In this document: in pieces, positions 16,097 to 24,752 of the stretch
How the letters are laid out: each line of letters begins with the position of its first letter
Numbering within the stretch: the first letter of the stretch is position 1
From: Planctomycetota bacterium
Lineage (GTDB): Bacteria > Planctomycetota > UBA8742 > UBA2392
Direction: 5' to 3'
DNA length: 64,000 nucleotides
NCBI GenBank assembly: GCA_016712285.1
Contig: JADJRK010000001.1
Location: forward strand, 2,666,001 to 2,730,000
Made by a program: the position numbers and the translations under genes
Notes under the pieces: model-generated
What the model was told of the DNA's origin: nothing
Seen by the model: only the letters and a program-made list of their open reading frames with translations
The model's database searches: none

Positions 16097-17323
16097 TTAC
16101 TTGCCGCTGTTGGCCGCCAGCGACTCGACACACGCCTTGATCAGCGCGTCGTTGCCGCTGCCGACTGCCACCATCGCGATCTTGCCCTGCTGGTTCACGA
16201 TCACGATGTGCGGGATGCCGCTGACACCGTAGGCCTTGAAGTCCTCGGCTGCGCCCACCACGAACGGGTAGCTGATGCCGCTGTTCTTCTTGAACTGGGT
16301 CAGGTGCTCAACGTAGGTCTCTTCGGTGATGCCCTTGACGCTTTCGCCCTTGTGCAGGTCGCTGCTGTCCTTGGGCATGAACCCGTTGGCATAGAAGCGT
16401 GTCAACCCAATTGCCACCACGCCCTTGTCCTTGTTCGCGGTCACGATCTTGTCGATGCCGGGCATGGCCGAGCGGCAGGGGCCGCACCACGTCGCCCAGA
16501 AGTCGATCACTACAACCTTGCCCTTCATGGCCGCCAGCGAAGTGGCTTCGCCGCCGACCCACGCTTTGCTGTCCACGTTCGGCGCGTCTCTGCCGACAAG
16601 CCCGGCGCGCATCTTGGCGTCGGACAGTGCGCGGGCGCGCTGGTCGTTGCGCTCAAAGGTCTTGCCGTCCAGCGCCTTGGTGACCTCGTTGTAGCCTTTG
16701 ATCGCGGCATCCAGGTCGCCCTTGGCGGCGCAAATGTCGGCCACTTTGACCTGCAATGACGGCTTGAGCTTCTCGTCGGCGCCGGCGATCAGTTCATTCA
16801 AGCGCTTGATCGTGCGGTCCAGGTCGCCAGTCGCAAGCAGCGCCGCCGGCAGGTAGTGCAGCTTGACCCACATTCCGTACTGGCTGTCCGGACGCAGCTT
16901 GAGGTGGGCCTCTAGCGCCTTCACGGCTTCTTCCGGGTGTTCTTCTGTCAGTTCGCCGCCCAGCAGCACCAGGCCCATGTCCAGCATCTCGCCGTTGGCT
17001 TCGGCGTAACTGGCCCAGTCGGCTTTGCGCAGCAGCTCGACGAATTCTTTCTGGGTGGCATCGCGCTTGGCGATGGCGGCGTTGCGAGCCTCAGTTGCGG
17101 CGTCGCCCGCGAGTTCTTTGGCGCGGATCTTGGCCGCAACCGCAGTCAATTCTTTGCTGGCCGCCTGGTATTTGTCCCACGCGGCGATCACTTTGTCTTC
17201 ACTGGCCGGCTTTGCTTCAGCGTCCGCTTCTACCGGTCTCTTTGAGTCCTGCGCCAGCATCGGCGAGACGGCAAATGCCGTCACCAACGCCGCGGCCGGC
17301 AACAACCGCATCCAATTCAACAT
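16097..17323 (-). CDS. Secreted TlpA-like thioredoxin with helical N-terminal region
   Basis: 408 residues from ATG 17323, AAGGAG eight bases upstream. A signal peptide ends at PMLAQ; residues ~40-240 are helical with TPR-like repeats (AVKALEAHLKLRPDS, DLDAAIKGYNEVTKALDG). The C-terminal TlpA/ResA-type domain has the redox motif WCGPC at 279-283 and the cis-Pro segment GVSGIPHIVIV. It should be a periplasmic thiol-disulfide oxidoreductase. The gene lies directly downstream of the selenothioredoxin (162 bp, with a hairpin between), so the cell has a Cys and a Sec version side by side. Confidence 0.85.
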   Translation of the reverse strand: MLNWMRLLPAAALVTAFAVSPMLAQDSKRPVEADAEAKPASEDKVIAAWDKYQAASKELTAVAAKIRAKELAGDAATEARNAAIAKRDATQKEFVELLRKADWASYAEANGEMLDMGLVLLGGELTEEHPEEAVKALEAHLKLRPDSQYGMWVKLHYLPAALLATGDLDRTIKRLNELIAGADEKLKPSLQVKVADICAAKGDLDAAIKGYNEVTKALDGKTFERNDQRARALSDAKMRAGLVGRDAPNVDSKAWVGGEATSLAAMKGKVVVIDFWATWCGPCRSAMPGIDKIVTANKDKGVVAIGLTRFYANGFMPKDSSDLHKGESVKGITEETYVEHLTQFKKNSGISYPFVVGAAEDFKAYGVSGIPHIVIVNQQGKIAMVAVGSGNDALIKACVESLAANSGK

Positions 17324-17440
17324 GCCCAGCTCCTTGAGTTTCGCACCAGACACGGTTTTACGATTGTCGCCGTGGCAGGGGTCAACAGAACTGAAGAAGT
17401 TGTGGAGCGGGTGTGCGCGATGGGCGTTACGCCGCGGCGC

Positions 17441-17473
17441 CCATGGCGTGCCGATCAAGTCGGCACGCCATGG
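17441..17473 (-). terminator. Hairpin after the selenothioredoxin gene
   Basis: A 14-bp perfect stem (CCATGGCGTGCCGA and its complement) with a 5-nt loop lies 13 bases past the stop at 17486. There is no T-tract, so it could equally be a processing or attenuation element. Confidence 0.5.
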
Positions 17474-17485
17474 CGCGGGACACGT

Positions 17486-18469
17486 CTACTTCATGCGGGC
17501 GATGGCTGACTTCGCCGCCTTCACATACCGGTCGTCTTCCGGGCCTTCTTTCACCAGGGCCTCGTATTCGGCCTTGGCGGTTTCGTTGTCGCCGGACTTC
17601 TGGGCAATTGCAGCCGCCCAGTACTTGATCTCTTTGAGCCTCTCATGCTTCGGGAAGGCTTCCACCAGCGCCTTGAGCTCCTTGCGGGCGCCTTCGTGGT
17701 CTTCGTTCAGGAACGACTTGATCCGGGCATTCAGGATGCTCGGCTCAAGCGCGCGCTCGTCCTTGGCGCTGACCAGGCCGGGCAGCACGGCGTCGTAGAC
17801 CTTGGCGATCTTGCCGCCAACGTCTTTCTGGTTTTCCTGCGTCATCGTGGCCAGCAAGCCGTCGGCGTACTTGAGCTGGATGTCTACCCAGCGCTTGTCG
17901 TCCGGCTTGACCTTTTCCGCCAGCTTCTCATACAGCGGCAACGCCTTGTCCGCCTTGCCCAGCGCGGCGTAGGCCTCGGCCAGCTTCATGGCTGCGTCGA
18001 TGTTTTCGGGGTCTTTTTCGTAGGCAGCTTCGTACTTGGGCAGGTTCTCGAGGCCGTCGGCCACATCGCCGAACCACTTAATGGCATCCTTCGGCGTCTG
18101 GAACGGTGCGCCCACCTGGCGCATCACTTCGGCGCCCTCGGCGTCGGTGATGATGAAGGTTGGGAACGCCTTGACCACGTACTTCTTGAGAATGTCGGGT
18201 GCCTTGTCGTCGTACAGCATCACGGGCACGAAACTCTTGCCAATGACTTTTGCGAGTTCTTCGTCTGGCCATACGTCACGGGCCAGCGCTTTGCAGGGGC
18301 CTCACCACTCGGCGGTGAATTCAATGAACAGGCGCTTGTTGTCGGCTTTGGCCGTTGTCAGCGCCTTGGCGTAGTCGTCGGTCCACTGCACGCCTTTGGT
18401 TTCTTCGGCAAACGCCGGAGACGCCATCAGCGCCAGGGCCAACGCGCCCAGGGTCAACATGGTCTTCAT
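17486..18469 (-). CDS. Selenocysteine-containing secreted thioredoxin with TPR tail (UGA at codon 56)
   Basis: Read from ATG 18469 (GGAGA upstream), codons 1-55 encode a signal peptide ending at SPAFA and the first thioredoxin strand RLFIEFTAEW. An in-frame TGA follows at 18304-18302, and the frame continues G-P-C-K-A-L with no gap to TAG at 17486. The product has 327 residues. The UGA sits at the first Cys of the WCGPC redox motif, giving W-U-G-P-C, and the fold continues with the cis-Pro segment KAFPTFIITD. Residues ~145 onward are TPR-like (NIDAAMKLAEAYAALGKADKA). A SECIS-like stem-loop follows the UGA. It should be a periplasmic selenoenzyme-type oxidoreductase. Ordinary gene calling gives two fragments, 18469-18302 and 18229-17486. 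A cysteine homologue lies immediately downstream. Confidence 0.85.
18265..18304 (-). promoter_or_regulatory. Bacterial SECIS-like element of the selenothioredoxin mRNA
   Basis: After the UGA (18304-18302), 15 bases precede a 6-bp perfect stem CUGGCC (18286-18281) / GGCCAG (18270-18265). The stem closes a 10-nt apical region CGUGACGUAU that can form two further C-G pairs and leaves a G/U in the tip. The distance from UGA to the apical loop (about 22 nt) is in the range known for SelB-binding bacterial SECIS elements. Confidence 0.6.
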
Positions 18470-18617
18470 GCAATCTCCAAGGTTAGGAAATGAGTCCAGA
18501 CTCTCTATTAAGGAGGCAACAGGCCGCAACGGAAGATGATTTCCAGATTCTGCGGGCGGGTGTCTACAGCGCGGGGCGCCAATCGGCACTTTTTCCCAAT
18601 CCGCGATGGCAATCAGC

Positions 18618-18633
18618 GTTTGCTTAAGCGAAC
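18618..18633. promoter_or_regulatory. Palindrome upstream of an HTH regulator
   Basis: GTTTGCTTAAGCGAAC is an imperfect 16-bp palindrome with a perfect GCTTAAGC core, 44 bp before the ATG of the HTH gene at 18677, in the divergent region shared with the selenothioredoxin. It is a candidate operator; the link is inference. Confidence 0.3.
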
Positions 18634-18676
18634 ATGTTGCGCATTCTGCTTTCGCACATCGGCAAATGGGGGCTCC

Positions 18677-20206
18677 ATGGCCACAGAAGTCACGCCGCGC
18701 CTTTACGACGACCAGGTTCGAGAACGCCTGCGCGTGCTAGTCAAAACCCGCAGCCAGAGCGACCTCGCCCGCAAGACCGGCACCCTTGTCAGCACGGTCA
18801 ACCGCTATCTCAAGTCCACAAAGATACCCGCCGAGTTCTGCACCAGCGTCATCAGCGGCCTGGGCGTCAACCCGGCCTGGCTGATGACCGGCGAAGGCAC
18901 GCCGTACCTGGCCGACGTCAGCGCGGGTACCAGCGAGATGGCTACCAACCTGCTTGAGCTGGTCGAAGCCATGAACCAAGTCGCGCGCATGAAGCTCGGC
19001 GCCTTGACCGGTCAACACCACCTGAAGGTACTGCGCGAACTCAACGACGCCATCGAACGCTATGAGGCATTGCGCGCGGTACTGAACCGCCGCACGCGAA
19101 GCGTGTTCCGCGAGCTGCTCGACAACCTGAAAAAAGCGCTGCAGGACATGGATGCCGCCCGCGCCGCTGAAATACGCAAAGCCGCCCAGCAGGTCAGCCG
19201 GCTTTGCGACGACCCGCAACTCAACGTCGAGTTCGACAGCCTGCAGGAATTCTACGAGCACATTTTCGGCGACCAGGTCAAGGCGCTTGAACTTTCGCGC
19301 AAGGTCTTTGTGAAGAGCCTCGCCGCCAGCGACGTCACGATGGACAAAGAGCACGCAGCGCTGGCGATCAACCTGATCGTGAGCCTGCACCGCGCCGACC
19401 GCGCCCGCGAAGCCCGCCGAATCTGCCGCGCCACGCTGGCCCTGTACGAAGACGTCGGCAAAGAGTGGGGCCGCTACAAGCAGATCCAGGCACTGCACGC
19501 CGTGCTGAATATTGAGCTGGGCAACCTGCGTGAAGGCCTGCGCGACCTGCACGACACCTACCCTGTGCTGCCCGACCAGCTCAAGCGCAGCTTCAGCGGC
19601 AAACTGGTTGAGACCATGCTGCTCAGCGGGCTCACGCCCCTGCCCTACGCCACCGCCATCGGCGAAGACCATTCGTCGAAAGCCGTGGCGCTGGTTCGCT
19701 TTGCCGGGTTGATGGAAGAATGGACGCAACTGTCCCAGATCTACGACCGCTACAAGGGCGACGAACGCAGCGGCCTGGCCGACGGCAGCCTCTGGGAAGC
19801 GTGGGCGCGCGGCTTGGCAGGTGCTACCGGCAACCGCAAGAAGGGCAAGGATGACGCCGACCCGCTGGTGGCCTTCGAGTCAGCCCTCAGCGCCGAGCGC
19901 AGCCGCATCGCCGTTCGCCCGACCCAGGACTTCGCCTATGCCGTCGCCGGTGCAAGGCTCGCGCGCGCCGCGGGCAACGACAAGGCCGCCCGCAAATACC
20001 ATGACGATGCACAGCAGCGGCTGGACACCCTGGACCCGAACGTCAGCCCGCAGATGCTGAGCCTGGCGCAGCACTGGGCCAACGCGCTGGCGCTGTATCC
20101 TGAGGGCAGCAAGGCCAAGAACGCTGCGGCGCAGCGGGCAATGGCCGAGGGCTTCTTTCGCGAGTTCTTTGACAAGGGCTACGGAACGTACGGCCGATTT
20201 CTGTAG
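18677..20206 (+). CDS. HTH regulator with long helical (TPR-like) sensor region
   Basis: 509 residues from ATG 18677 (GGGGG upstream). Residues ~10-65 form an XRE/phage-repressor-like helix-turn-helix (QSDLARKTGTLVSTVNRYLK, then GLGVNPAWLMTGEGTPY). The remaining ~430 residues are almost wholly helical with TPR-like spacing and no membrane segment, suggesting a ligand- or protein-sensing domain. It is clearly paralogous to 40116-41588: both share NPAWL-x-GEGTP, a Leu-Glu-rich LLELVEAMN helix and the GALTGxHHLxVLR block. It is divergent from the thioredoxin operon. It probably binds DNA in the cytoplasm; targets are unknown. Confidence 0.7.
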   Translation: MATEVTPRLYDDQVRERLRVLVKTRSQSDLARKTGTLVSTVNRYLKSTKIPAEFCTSVISGLGVNPAWLMTGEGTPYLADVSAGTSEMATNLLELVEAMNQVARMKLGALTGQHHLKVLRELNDAIERYEALRAVLNRRTRSVFRELLDNLKKALQDMDAARAAEIRKAAQQVSRLCDDPQLNVEFDSLQEFYEHIFGDQVKALELSRKVFVKSLAASDVTMDKEHAALAINLIVSLHRADRAREARRICRATLALYEDVGKEWGRYKQIQALHAVLNIELGNLREGLRDLHDTYPVLPDQLKRSFSGKLVETMLLSGLTPLPYATAIGEDHSSKAVALVRFAGLMEEWTQLSQIYDRYKGDERSGLADGSLWEAWARGLAGATGNRKKGKDDADPLVAFESALSAERSRIAVRPTQDFAYAVAGARLARAAGNDKAARKYHDDAQQRLDTLDPNVSPQMLSLAQHWANALALYPEGSKAKNAAAQRAMAEGFFREFFDKGYGTYGRFL

Positions 20207-20209
20207 CGG

Positions 20210-20371
20210 GAGCACTTTCTAGGTTTGTTTGCAGGCTTCCGCTTGCGGCGAGCTTCGCATCTCTTCGTCGCGCTCCCTCGGCGTGGCCTCCAGCCACGCC
20301 TGCGTCCGCGCTCCTTGATCTGCTCGCTCGGCGCGGCGCGGAATCTCTGCAAACAAATCCCGAAAGCGCTC
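20210..20371. repeat. Inverted-repeat-bounded structured intergenic element
   Basis: Two 25-bp arms, 20210-20234 and 20347-20371, are inverted copies with four mismatches (outer GAGC-CTTTC, inner TTTGTTTGCAG perfect). They enclose about 110 bp containing a further perfect 8-bp hairpin, GGCGTGGC / GCCACGCC (20280-20300). The left arm starts just after the HTH stop and the right arm runs into the stop of the GYF-like gene. It could be a small non-autonomous element or a large bidirectional terminator. Confidence 0.5.
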
Positions 20372-20595
20372 TAGAACTCGCCGTCAAACAGCGGGATGGT
20401 GTTGTCGTAGTCCGACAGCTTCTGGTCGCCGACCAGCTTGCGCGCGTCGATGTACTCTCCGGTGTCGATGTCCAGCAGCTTGGCAGTCAGCGGCAACATG
20501 CCGCTGCGTATGCCGTTGATCAGGCTGGACTCTTTGAAGGGGCCGCGCAACTCGCCCTTCACAAGCACTTTGTATGCCTTGGTCTTTTCCGCCAT
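20371..20595 (-). CDS. GYF_2-like small protein
   Basis: 74 residues from ATG 20595. The pattern YKVLVKGELRGPF followed by a helix (SSLINGIRSGML) and later YIDARKLVGD matches the GYF_2-type fold, a peptide-binding module found in many bacteria as 'xGPxxxxxl...g'. It has no signal or membrane segment, and is probably a cytoplasmic adaptor. It has a weak ribosome site. Its 3' end overlaps the inverted-repeat arm. Standing alone without the usual membrane partner is slightly unusual. Confidence 0.55.
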   Translation of the reverse strand: MAEKTKAYKVLVKGELRGPFKESSLINGIRSGMLPLTAKLLDIDTGEYIDARKLVGDQKLSDYDNTIPLFDGEF

Positions 20596-20683
20596 GGCGA
20601 CAGTATAAGTCAGGGCCAAGCCTGTAGGGAATAGGTTTCAGCTTGTAGGGTGAATCCAGTCCTGCAAGTCACGGCGTGCATCC

Positions 20684-21538
20684 ATGGCACTGTTCAAGCG
20701 AAAGCCCAAACGTCCACCGCCCTCGGAACGCCCGTCGCTGGCGGTGCTGCTGGAGCAATTGCCCGACTTCGACGAAGTGGCGCTGGCCAAGGCACTGGCC
20801 GCGATTGAACCACTGCGCCTGTACCCGAAGCTCAAGTTCGACTTCAAGCCCGACGGCGATGGCGTGATGCACGGCCACGCCGAGTTTGACAGCCACATCG
20901 TGCGCATCGTGGGGTTTGACGTCCCGATCCCAGAAGCGGTCGTCAGCAAGACCATCGACACCAGCGCATGGCAGGGCGAAGTGCGCGAGGACATGAAGTC
21001 GCACGGCGCCCACTTGCTGCTGTTTCACGAAGGCGGCGGCAAAGACGTGCCCGAGCGCATGATCGCGCTGTACAAGCTGGCGGCGGTGCTGGGCGGCGAC
21101 AAGCTAAGGGGTGTCGTTCACGAAAGCGGCTGGACCAGCGTGCCCCGTGGAATTGTCGGGGACTTCTTGAAGGCCGACGAGCTGGTGATGTTCCGCGAGG
21201 GGCTGCCGCCGGTGATCTTCTTCGGGTTCCTGCCGTTCCGCGACGAAGGTGAAACCTGGTACGCGACCAAGGGCTGCCACATCTTCGGCGTGCCCGACCT
21301 GGTGGTGCGAGGCGAGGGCGAAGCCAACAGCGAGGTCATGAACCTGTTCCACAACATCTTCCTGTACATGGTGCGCCACAAACTGATTGAAGCCGGCCAC
21401 ACCATGCAGTTCGGCCACGAATTGTTCCTGAAGTTTGAGGCACTGCCGGAGAGCCACGAACACTACGACTATCTGAAGGGCGCAGACGTCACGCTGCTGT
21501 TGAAGCGAATCACTAAAGAAGAGATCAACCGCTCTTAG
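20684..21538 (+). CDS. DUF4261-domain protein
   Basis: 284 residues. A basic, Pro-rich N-terminus (FKRKPKRPPPSERP) is followed by an alpha/beta region. The C-terminal third (GETWYATKGCHIFGVPDLVVRG, then a helical LFHNIFLYMVRHKLIEAGHTM) matches the DUF4261 signature, in which T-x-G-x-x-x-F-G-x-P-D-L is conserved. No enzymatic function is known for this family. Cytoplasmic by composition. It stands between a divergent GYF-like gene and the copper ATPase. Confidence 0.7.
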   Translation: MALFKRKPKRPPPSERPSLAVLLEQLPDFDEVALAKALAAIEPLRLYPKLKFDFKPDGDGVMHGHAEFDSHIVRIVGFDVPIPEAVVSKTIDTSAWQGEVREDMKSHGAHLLLFHEGGGKDVPERMIALYKLAAVLGGDKLRGVVHESGWTSVPRGIVGDFLKADELVMFREGLPPVIFFGFLPFRDEGETWYATKGCHIFGVPDLVVRGEGEANSEVMNLFHNIFLYMVRHKLIEAGHTMQFGHELFLKFEALPESHEHYDYLKGADVTLLLKRITKEEINRS

Positions 21539-21596
21539 CAACTAGCGCCGAGATTTCATTGGAATCCGGAGTTCACTACGGTGTTGTTATGTCCGC

Positions 21597-23807
21597 ATGA
21601 GCACCTCCGCAGCACATAAGACAGAACTTCGCGTTGACGGCATGACTTGCGCCCATTGCGCTAAGACCGTCGAAAAGAGCCTGCGCGGCGTGGCGGGCAT
21701 TAAGGACGCCAGCGCGAACTTCGCCGCCGGCACCGTGACCATCGAGTATGCGGGCAGCCCGCCGGCCCACGCTGTACTTGAGCCGGCCGTGACACGCGCG
21801 GGCTACACGCTCGTGCGGCAGGAGGTCAAGCGCGACCCGGCCCAGCACGCCCGCAACGAGGAGCGGCGCAACCTGCTACTGCTGCTGCTTGGCGTCGTGC
21901 TGGTCACGCCTGTGCTGGTGACCCACTTTGCGCACTTGCACGGGGCGTTCTGGGACTGGATGAACGTTGCGCTGGCCGTCGCGATCCAGGCCACGGTCGG
22001 GCTTGATTTCTACAAGGGCGCAATTGCCGGCATTCGAACCCGCAACCTGGGCATGGATGTGCTGGTCAGCATCGGCATGGCAGCCGGGCTGGGCTACGGC
22101 ATCGCCCTGGTGGTCTTCGACATCACGCTGCCGCAGGGCCTGGACAAGCACGTCTACTTCGAGGCGGCAACGCTGCTGGTCGTGTTCCTGCGCCTGGGCA
22201 AGTACGTTGAAGCGCGGGCGCGACGCACTGCGCTGACCGCGCTGCGCAGCCTGCTTGAACTGGCGCCCGAGAAAGCCCGCGTACGCCGCGGCAGCGAAGT
22301 CGTCGAAATCGCCGCCGCCGAGATGAAACCGGGCGAAGTCTGCCTGGTCAACCCGGGCGGGCGTATTCCCGTCGACGGCGAAGTAGTCGACGGCGAAAGC
22401 GACGTGGACGAAGCAATGCTCAGCGGCGAGCCGGTGCCCGTGGCGCGCAGCCAGGGCCAGCCCGTGCGCGCGGGCACCATCGCTACCAATGGCTCGCTTG
22501 AAGTGCGCGCCACGGCTGTCGGCAGCGGCACGGCGCTGGCCCACATCGTGCGCCTCGTTGAAGAAGCACAGGGCACCAAGGCGCCGATCCAGCGTTTTGC
22601 CGACCGCGTAAGCAACTGGTTCGTGCCGGTCGTGGTAGTCATCGCGCTGGTGGCGTTCGGGGCGTGGCTGATCGCAGGTGCCGAGTTCTCCCGCGCCGCC
22701 ACGCATGCCATTGCAGTACTCGTGATTGCCTGCCCGTGCGCGCTGGGCATTGCCGTGCCAGCCGCCGTGATGATCGGCAGCGGCGCGGCCCTGAAGCGCA
22801 ACGTGCTGGTCAAGAACGGTGCCGCGCTGGAGCGCATCTCCCGGGCGACGATCTTTGCCTTCGACAAGACCGGAACGCTGACCGTCGGCAAGCCCAGCGT
22901 GCAACGCATCGAGCGCGCAGACGGTGTCACAGAAGAAGAGCTGCGGCCTGCGCTAGCAGTCGTGGCCCGGGCTTCCTCGCACCCCTACACACAGGCGGTG
23001 AGCCGGTGGCTGGGCAGCGAGCAGCCGGCCGAACAGGCAACACTGCAAGTGAAAGAGTTCGCCGGGCGCGGCCTGGTTGCGACACTCGCGGATACTGAGT
23101 ACGTGTTCGGCACCGCCGAATTGTTGCACGAGCGCGGCATCAGCGTGCCGGCTGCCCTGGCGGCCAGTGCCGACGAGATGCGCGCTGGCGGTCAATCTGT
23201 AAGCCTGATTGCTGCCGGCGGGCGTGTGCTGGCTGTGCTGGGATTTGCAGACGAGTTGCGCACGGATGCCCGTGAAGTGCTGGCGAAGCTGCGTGCAGCG
23301 GGCATTCGTACGGTACTGATCACCGGCGACCACGCCGCCGCCGCGCAACGCGTGGCGCACGAGCTTGGCATTGACGAGGTGCACGCGGGGGTGTCGCCAG
23401 CCGGCAAACTTGAGCGCATCGACGCGCTGAAGCAGCAGGGGATTGTCGCGATGGTCGGCGATGGCATCAATGATGCCCCGGCGCTGGCCCGCGCCGATGT
23501 GGGCGTCGCCATCGGCGGCGGCAGCGACGTTGCCAAAGAAACCGGCGACCTGGTGCTGATCAGCGGTCGCCTGTCAGACCTTACGCTGGCAATTGACCTG
23601 GGTCGCCGCAGCCTGCGCGCCATCCGGCAGAACCTGTTTTTCAGCCTGGCGTACAATGCCGTCGGCATACCGCTGGCCGCAGGTGCAATGGTGTGGGCCG
23701 GGGTGTTTCTGCCGCCAAGCTACGCAGCGCTGGCCATGGTGTTCAGCGACCTGAGCGTCGCAGCCAACTCAGCCCGCCTCGCCGCAGAATTGCGCCGCGT
23801 AAAGTAG
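21597..23807 (+). CDS. copA: Copper-type heavy-metal P1B-ATPase
   Basis: 736 residues. An N-terminal HMA metal-binding domain has GMTCAHC (Cys18, Cys21). There are eight membrane segments, with the CPC ion site at 379-381 (IACPCALGIAVP) typical of Cu+/Ag+ exporters. The phosphorylation motif DKTGT has its Asp at 423, and the HP motif is in SSHPYTQA. The hinge GDGINDAPALARADVGVAIG and the C-terminal YN/MxxSS-like helix are also present. It pumps monovalent copper out of the cytoplasm using ATP. No metallochaperone or CueR-type regulator is adjacent. The stop lies 3 bp from the stop of the convergent GT2 gene. Confidence 0.93.
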   Translation: MSTSAAHKTELRVDGMTCAHCAKTVEKSLRGVAGIKDASANFAAGTVTIEYAGSPPAHAVLEPAVTRAGYTLVRQEVKRDPAQHARNEERRNLLLLLLGVVLVTPVLVTHFAHLHGAFWDWMNVALAVAIQATVGLDFYKGAIAGIRTRNLGMDVLVSIGMAAGLGYGIALVVFDITLPQGLDKHVYFEAATLLVVFLRLGKYVEARARRTALTALRSLLELAPEKARVRRGSEVVEIAAAEMKPGEVCLVNPGGRIPVDGEVVDGESDVDEAMLSGEPVPVARSQGQPVRAGTIATNGSLEVRATAVGSGTALAHIVRLVEEAQGTKAPIQRFADRVSNWFVPVVVVIALVAFGAWLIAGAEFSRAATHAIAVLVIACPCALGIAVPAAVMIGSGAALKRNVLVKNGAALERISRATIFAFDKTGTLTVGKPSVQRIERADGVTEEELRPALAVVARASSHPYTQAVSRWLGSEQPAEQATLQVKEFAGRGLVATLADTEYVFGTAELLHERGISVPAALAASADEMRAGGQSVSLIAAGGRVLAVLGFADELRTDAREVLAKLRAAGIRTVLITGDHAAAAQRVAHELGIDEVHAGVSPAGKLERIDALKQQGIVAMVGDGINDAPALARADVGVAIGGGSDVAKETGDLVLISGRLSDLTLAIDLGRRSLRAIRQNLFFSLAYNAVGIPLAAGAMVWAGVFLPPSYAALAMVFSDLSVAANSARLAAELRRVK

Positions 23808-23810
23808 CCA

Positions 23811-24752
23811 CTACGGCTTCTTGAGTTTTCGCCCGAACAACCCGGCAACCTTGGCCTTGGTCAGCTTGCCTTTGAGCTTGAGCAACAGCGGCTGTTGGCC
23901 ACAGATCTCGAGCGAAGTCGCCCAAGCGGCCTTGGCTTCCTTGACCTGTCCCAGCCACAACAGGTGCTTGATGTGCTCGTCAAAGATGCGGGCGCGCTGC
24001 ACTGCGAAAGCCGCTTTGTCAAAGCGCGGATGCGCGCCAAACTCGCGCTCAAAGTCATCCAGCACGCCCAGTTTGATGTGGTCGCGCTTGACGTCGCCTT
24101 CGGTGCCGCCGGCGCGGCTCATGGTGGCCGGCGGGGTGCAGATCGTGGTCAGCGGCTCATGCACCGCCAGAAACTGGAACTCAAGCGACGCCTTGAGATT
24201 GAAGTGCGTGTCCATGAAGTTCGGGTAGGCCGCAAACCCGCCCACCTTCTCCCATACCCTGCGCGCGACCATGAGTGTCTGCACGTGCGCCCGGGTGTCG
24301 CCGGTGCACAAGCCGCCGAAGACCCAGCCCTGGCGCATTTGCGACGGCTTGGGCTTGGGTGCGTCGGGCTTGCCCTCGTGAACGTACTGCGTGAAGCTGA
24401 CGCCGAAGTCGGGGTTGGCGCGCATGGCCGCCAGTTGCAACTCCACTTTGCGCGGAAACCAGGGGTCGTCGTCGTCGTCAAACGCCAGAAATTCGCCGTT
24501 GGCAAGTTCAAGCGCCCGGGTTCGCGCCGCACCCAACCCCCCGTTTGCGGTCTCGATGTACCGATAGTCAACGCCCGCCGTGCGGGCCTTGGTCTCGTAG
24601 CCCGCCAGCACTTGCTGCGTTTCGTCGCCACTGCCGTCATTGATCACGATCAGCTCGAGCGGACGATGCGTCTGTGCAAGCACGGCTTCAATCGCTCCGC
24701 CCACAAGCTGCGGTCGCCGATATGTGGGGATCATCGCGCTGACCAGTGTCAT
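23811..24752 (-). CDS. Family 2 glycosyltransferase
   Basis: 313 residues of GT-A fold: SAMIPTYRRP at the N-terminus, LIVINDGSGDET (~34-45) and the nucleotide/metal motif in FDDDDDPW (92-96). NGGLGAARTRAL is typical of GT2. The C-terminal ~70 residues are helical, ending with basic GRKLKKP. The gene is coupled to the upstream epimerase by a 4-bp ATGA overlap. The protein at 26956-27912 is a paralogue, with the same C-terminal layout. It probably transfers a sugar onto a lipid- or polymer-linked acceptor at the cytoplasmic membrane face. Confidence 0.88.
   Translation of the reverse strand: MTLVSAMIPTYRRPQLVGGAIEAVLAQTHRPLELIVINDGSGDETQQVLAGYETKARTAGVDYRYIETANGGLGAARTRALELANGEFLAFDDDDDPWFPRKVELQLAAMRANPDFGVSFTQYVHEGKPDAPKPKPSQMRQGWVFGGLCTGDTRAHVQTLMVARRVWEKVGGFAAYPNFMDTHFNLKASLEFQFLAVHEPLTTICTPPATMSRAGGTEGDVKRDHIKLGVLDDFEREFGAHPRFDKAAFAVQRARIFDEHIKHLLWLGQVKEAKAAWATSLEICGQQPLLLKLKGKLTKAKVAGLFGRKLKKP

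Noticed and set aside
18302..18304. In-frame UGA as a nonsense mutation or sequencing error (pseudogene)
   Set aside because: The codon falls exactly on the redox Cys, the frame stays open on both sides with an intact fold, a SECIS-like hairpin follows, and a second gene in the same window shows the same pattern at another catalytic Cys.
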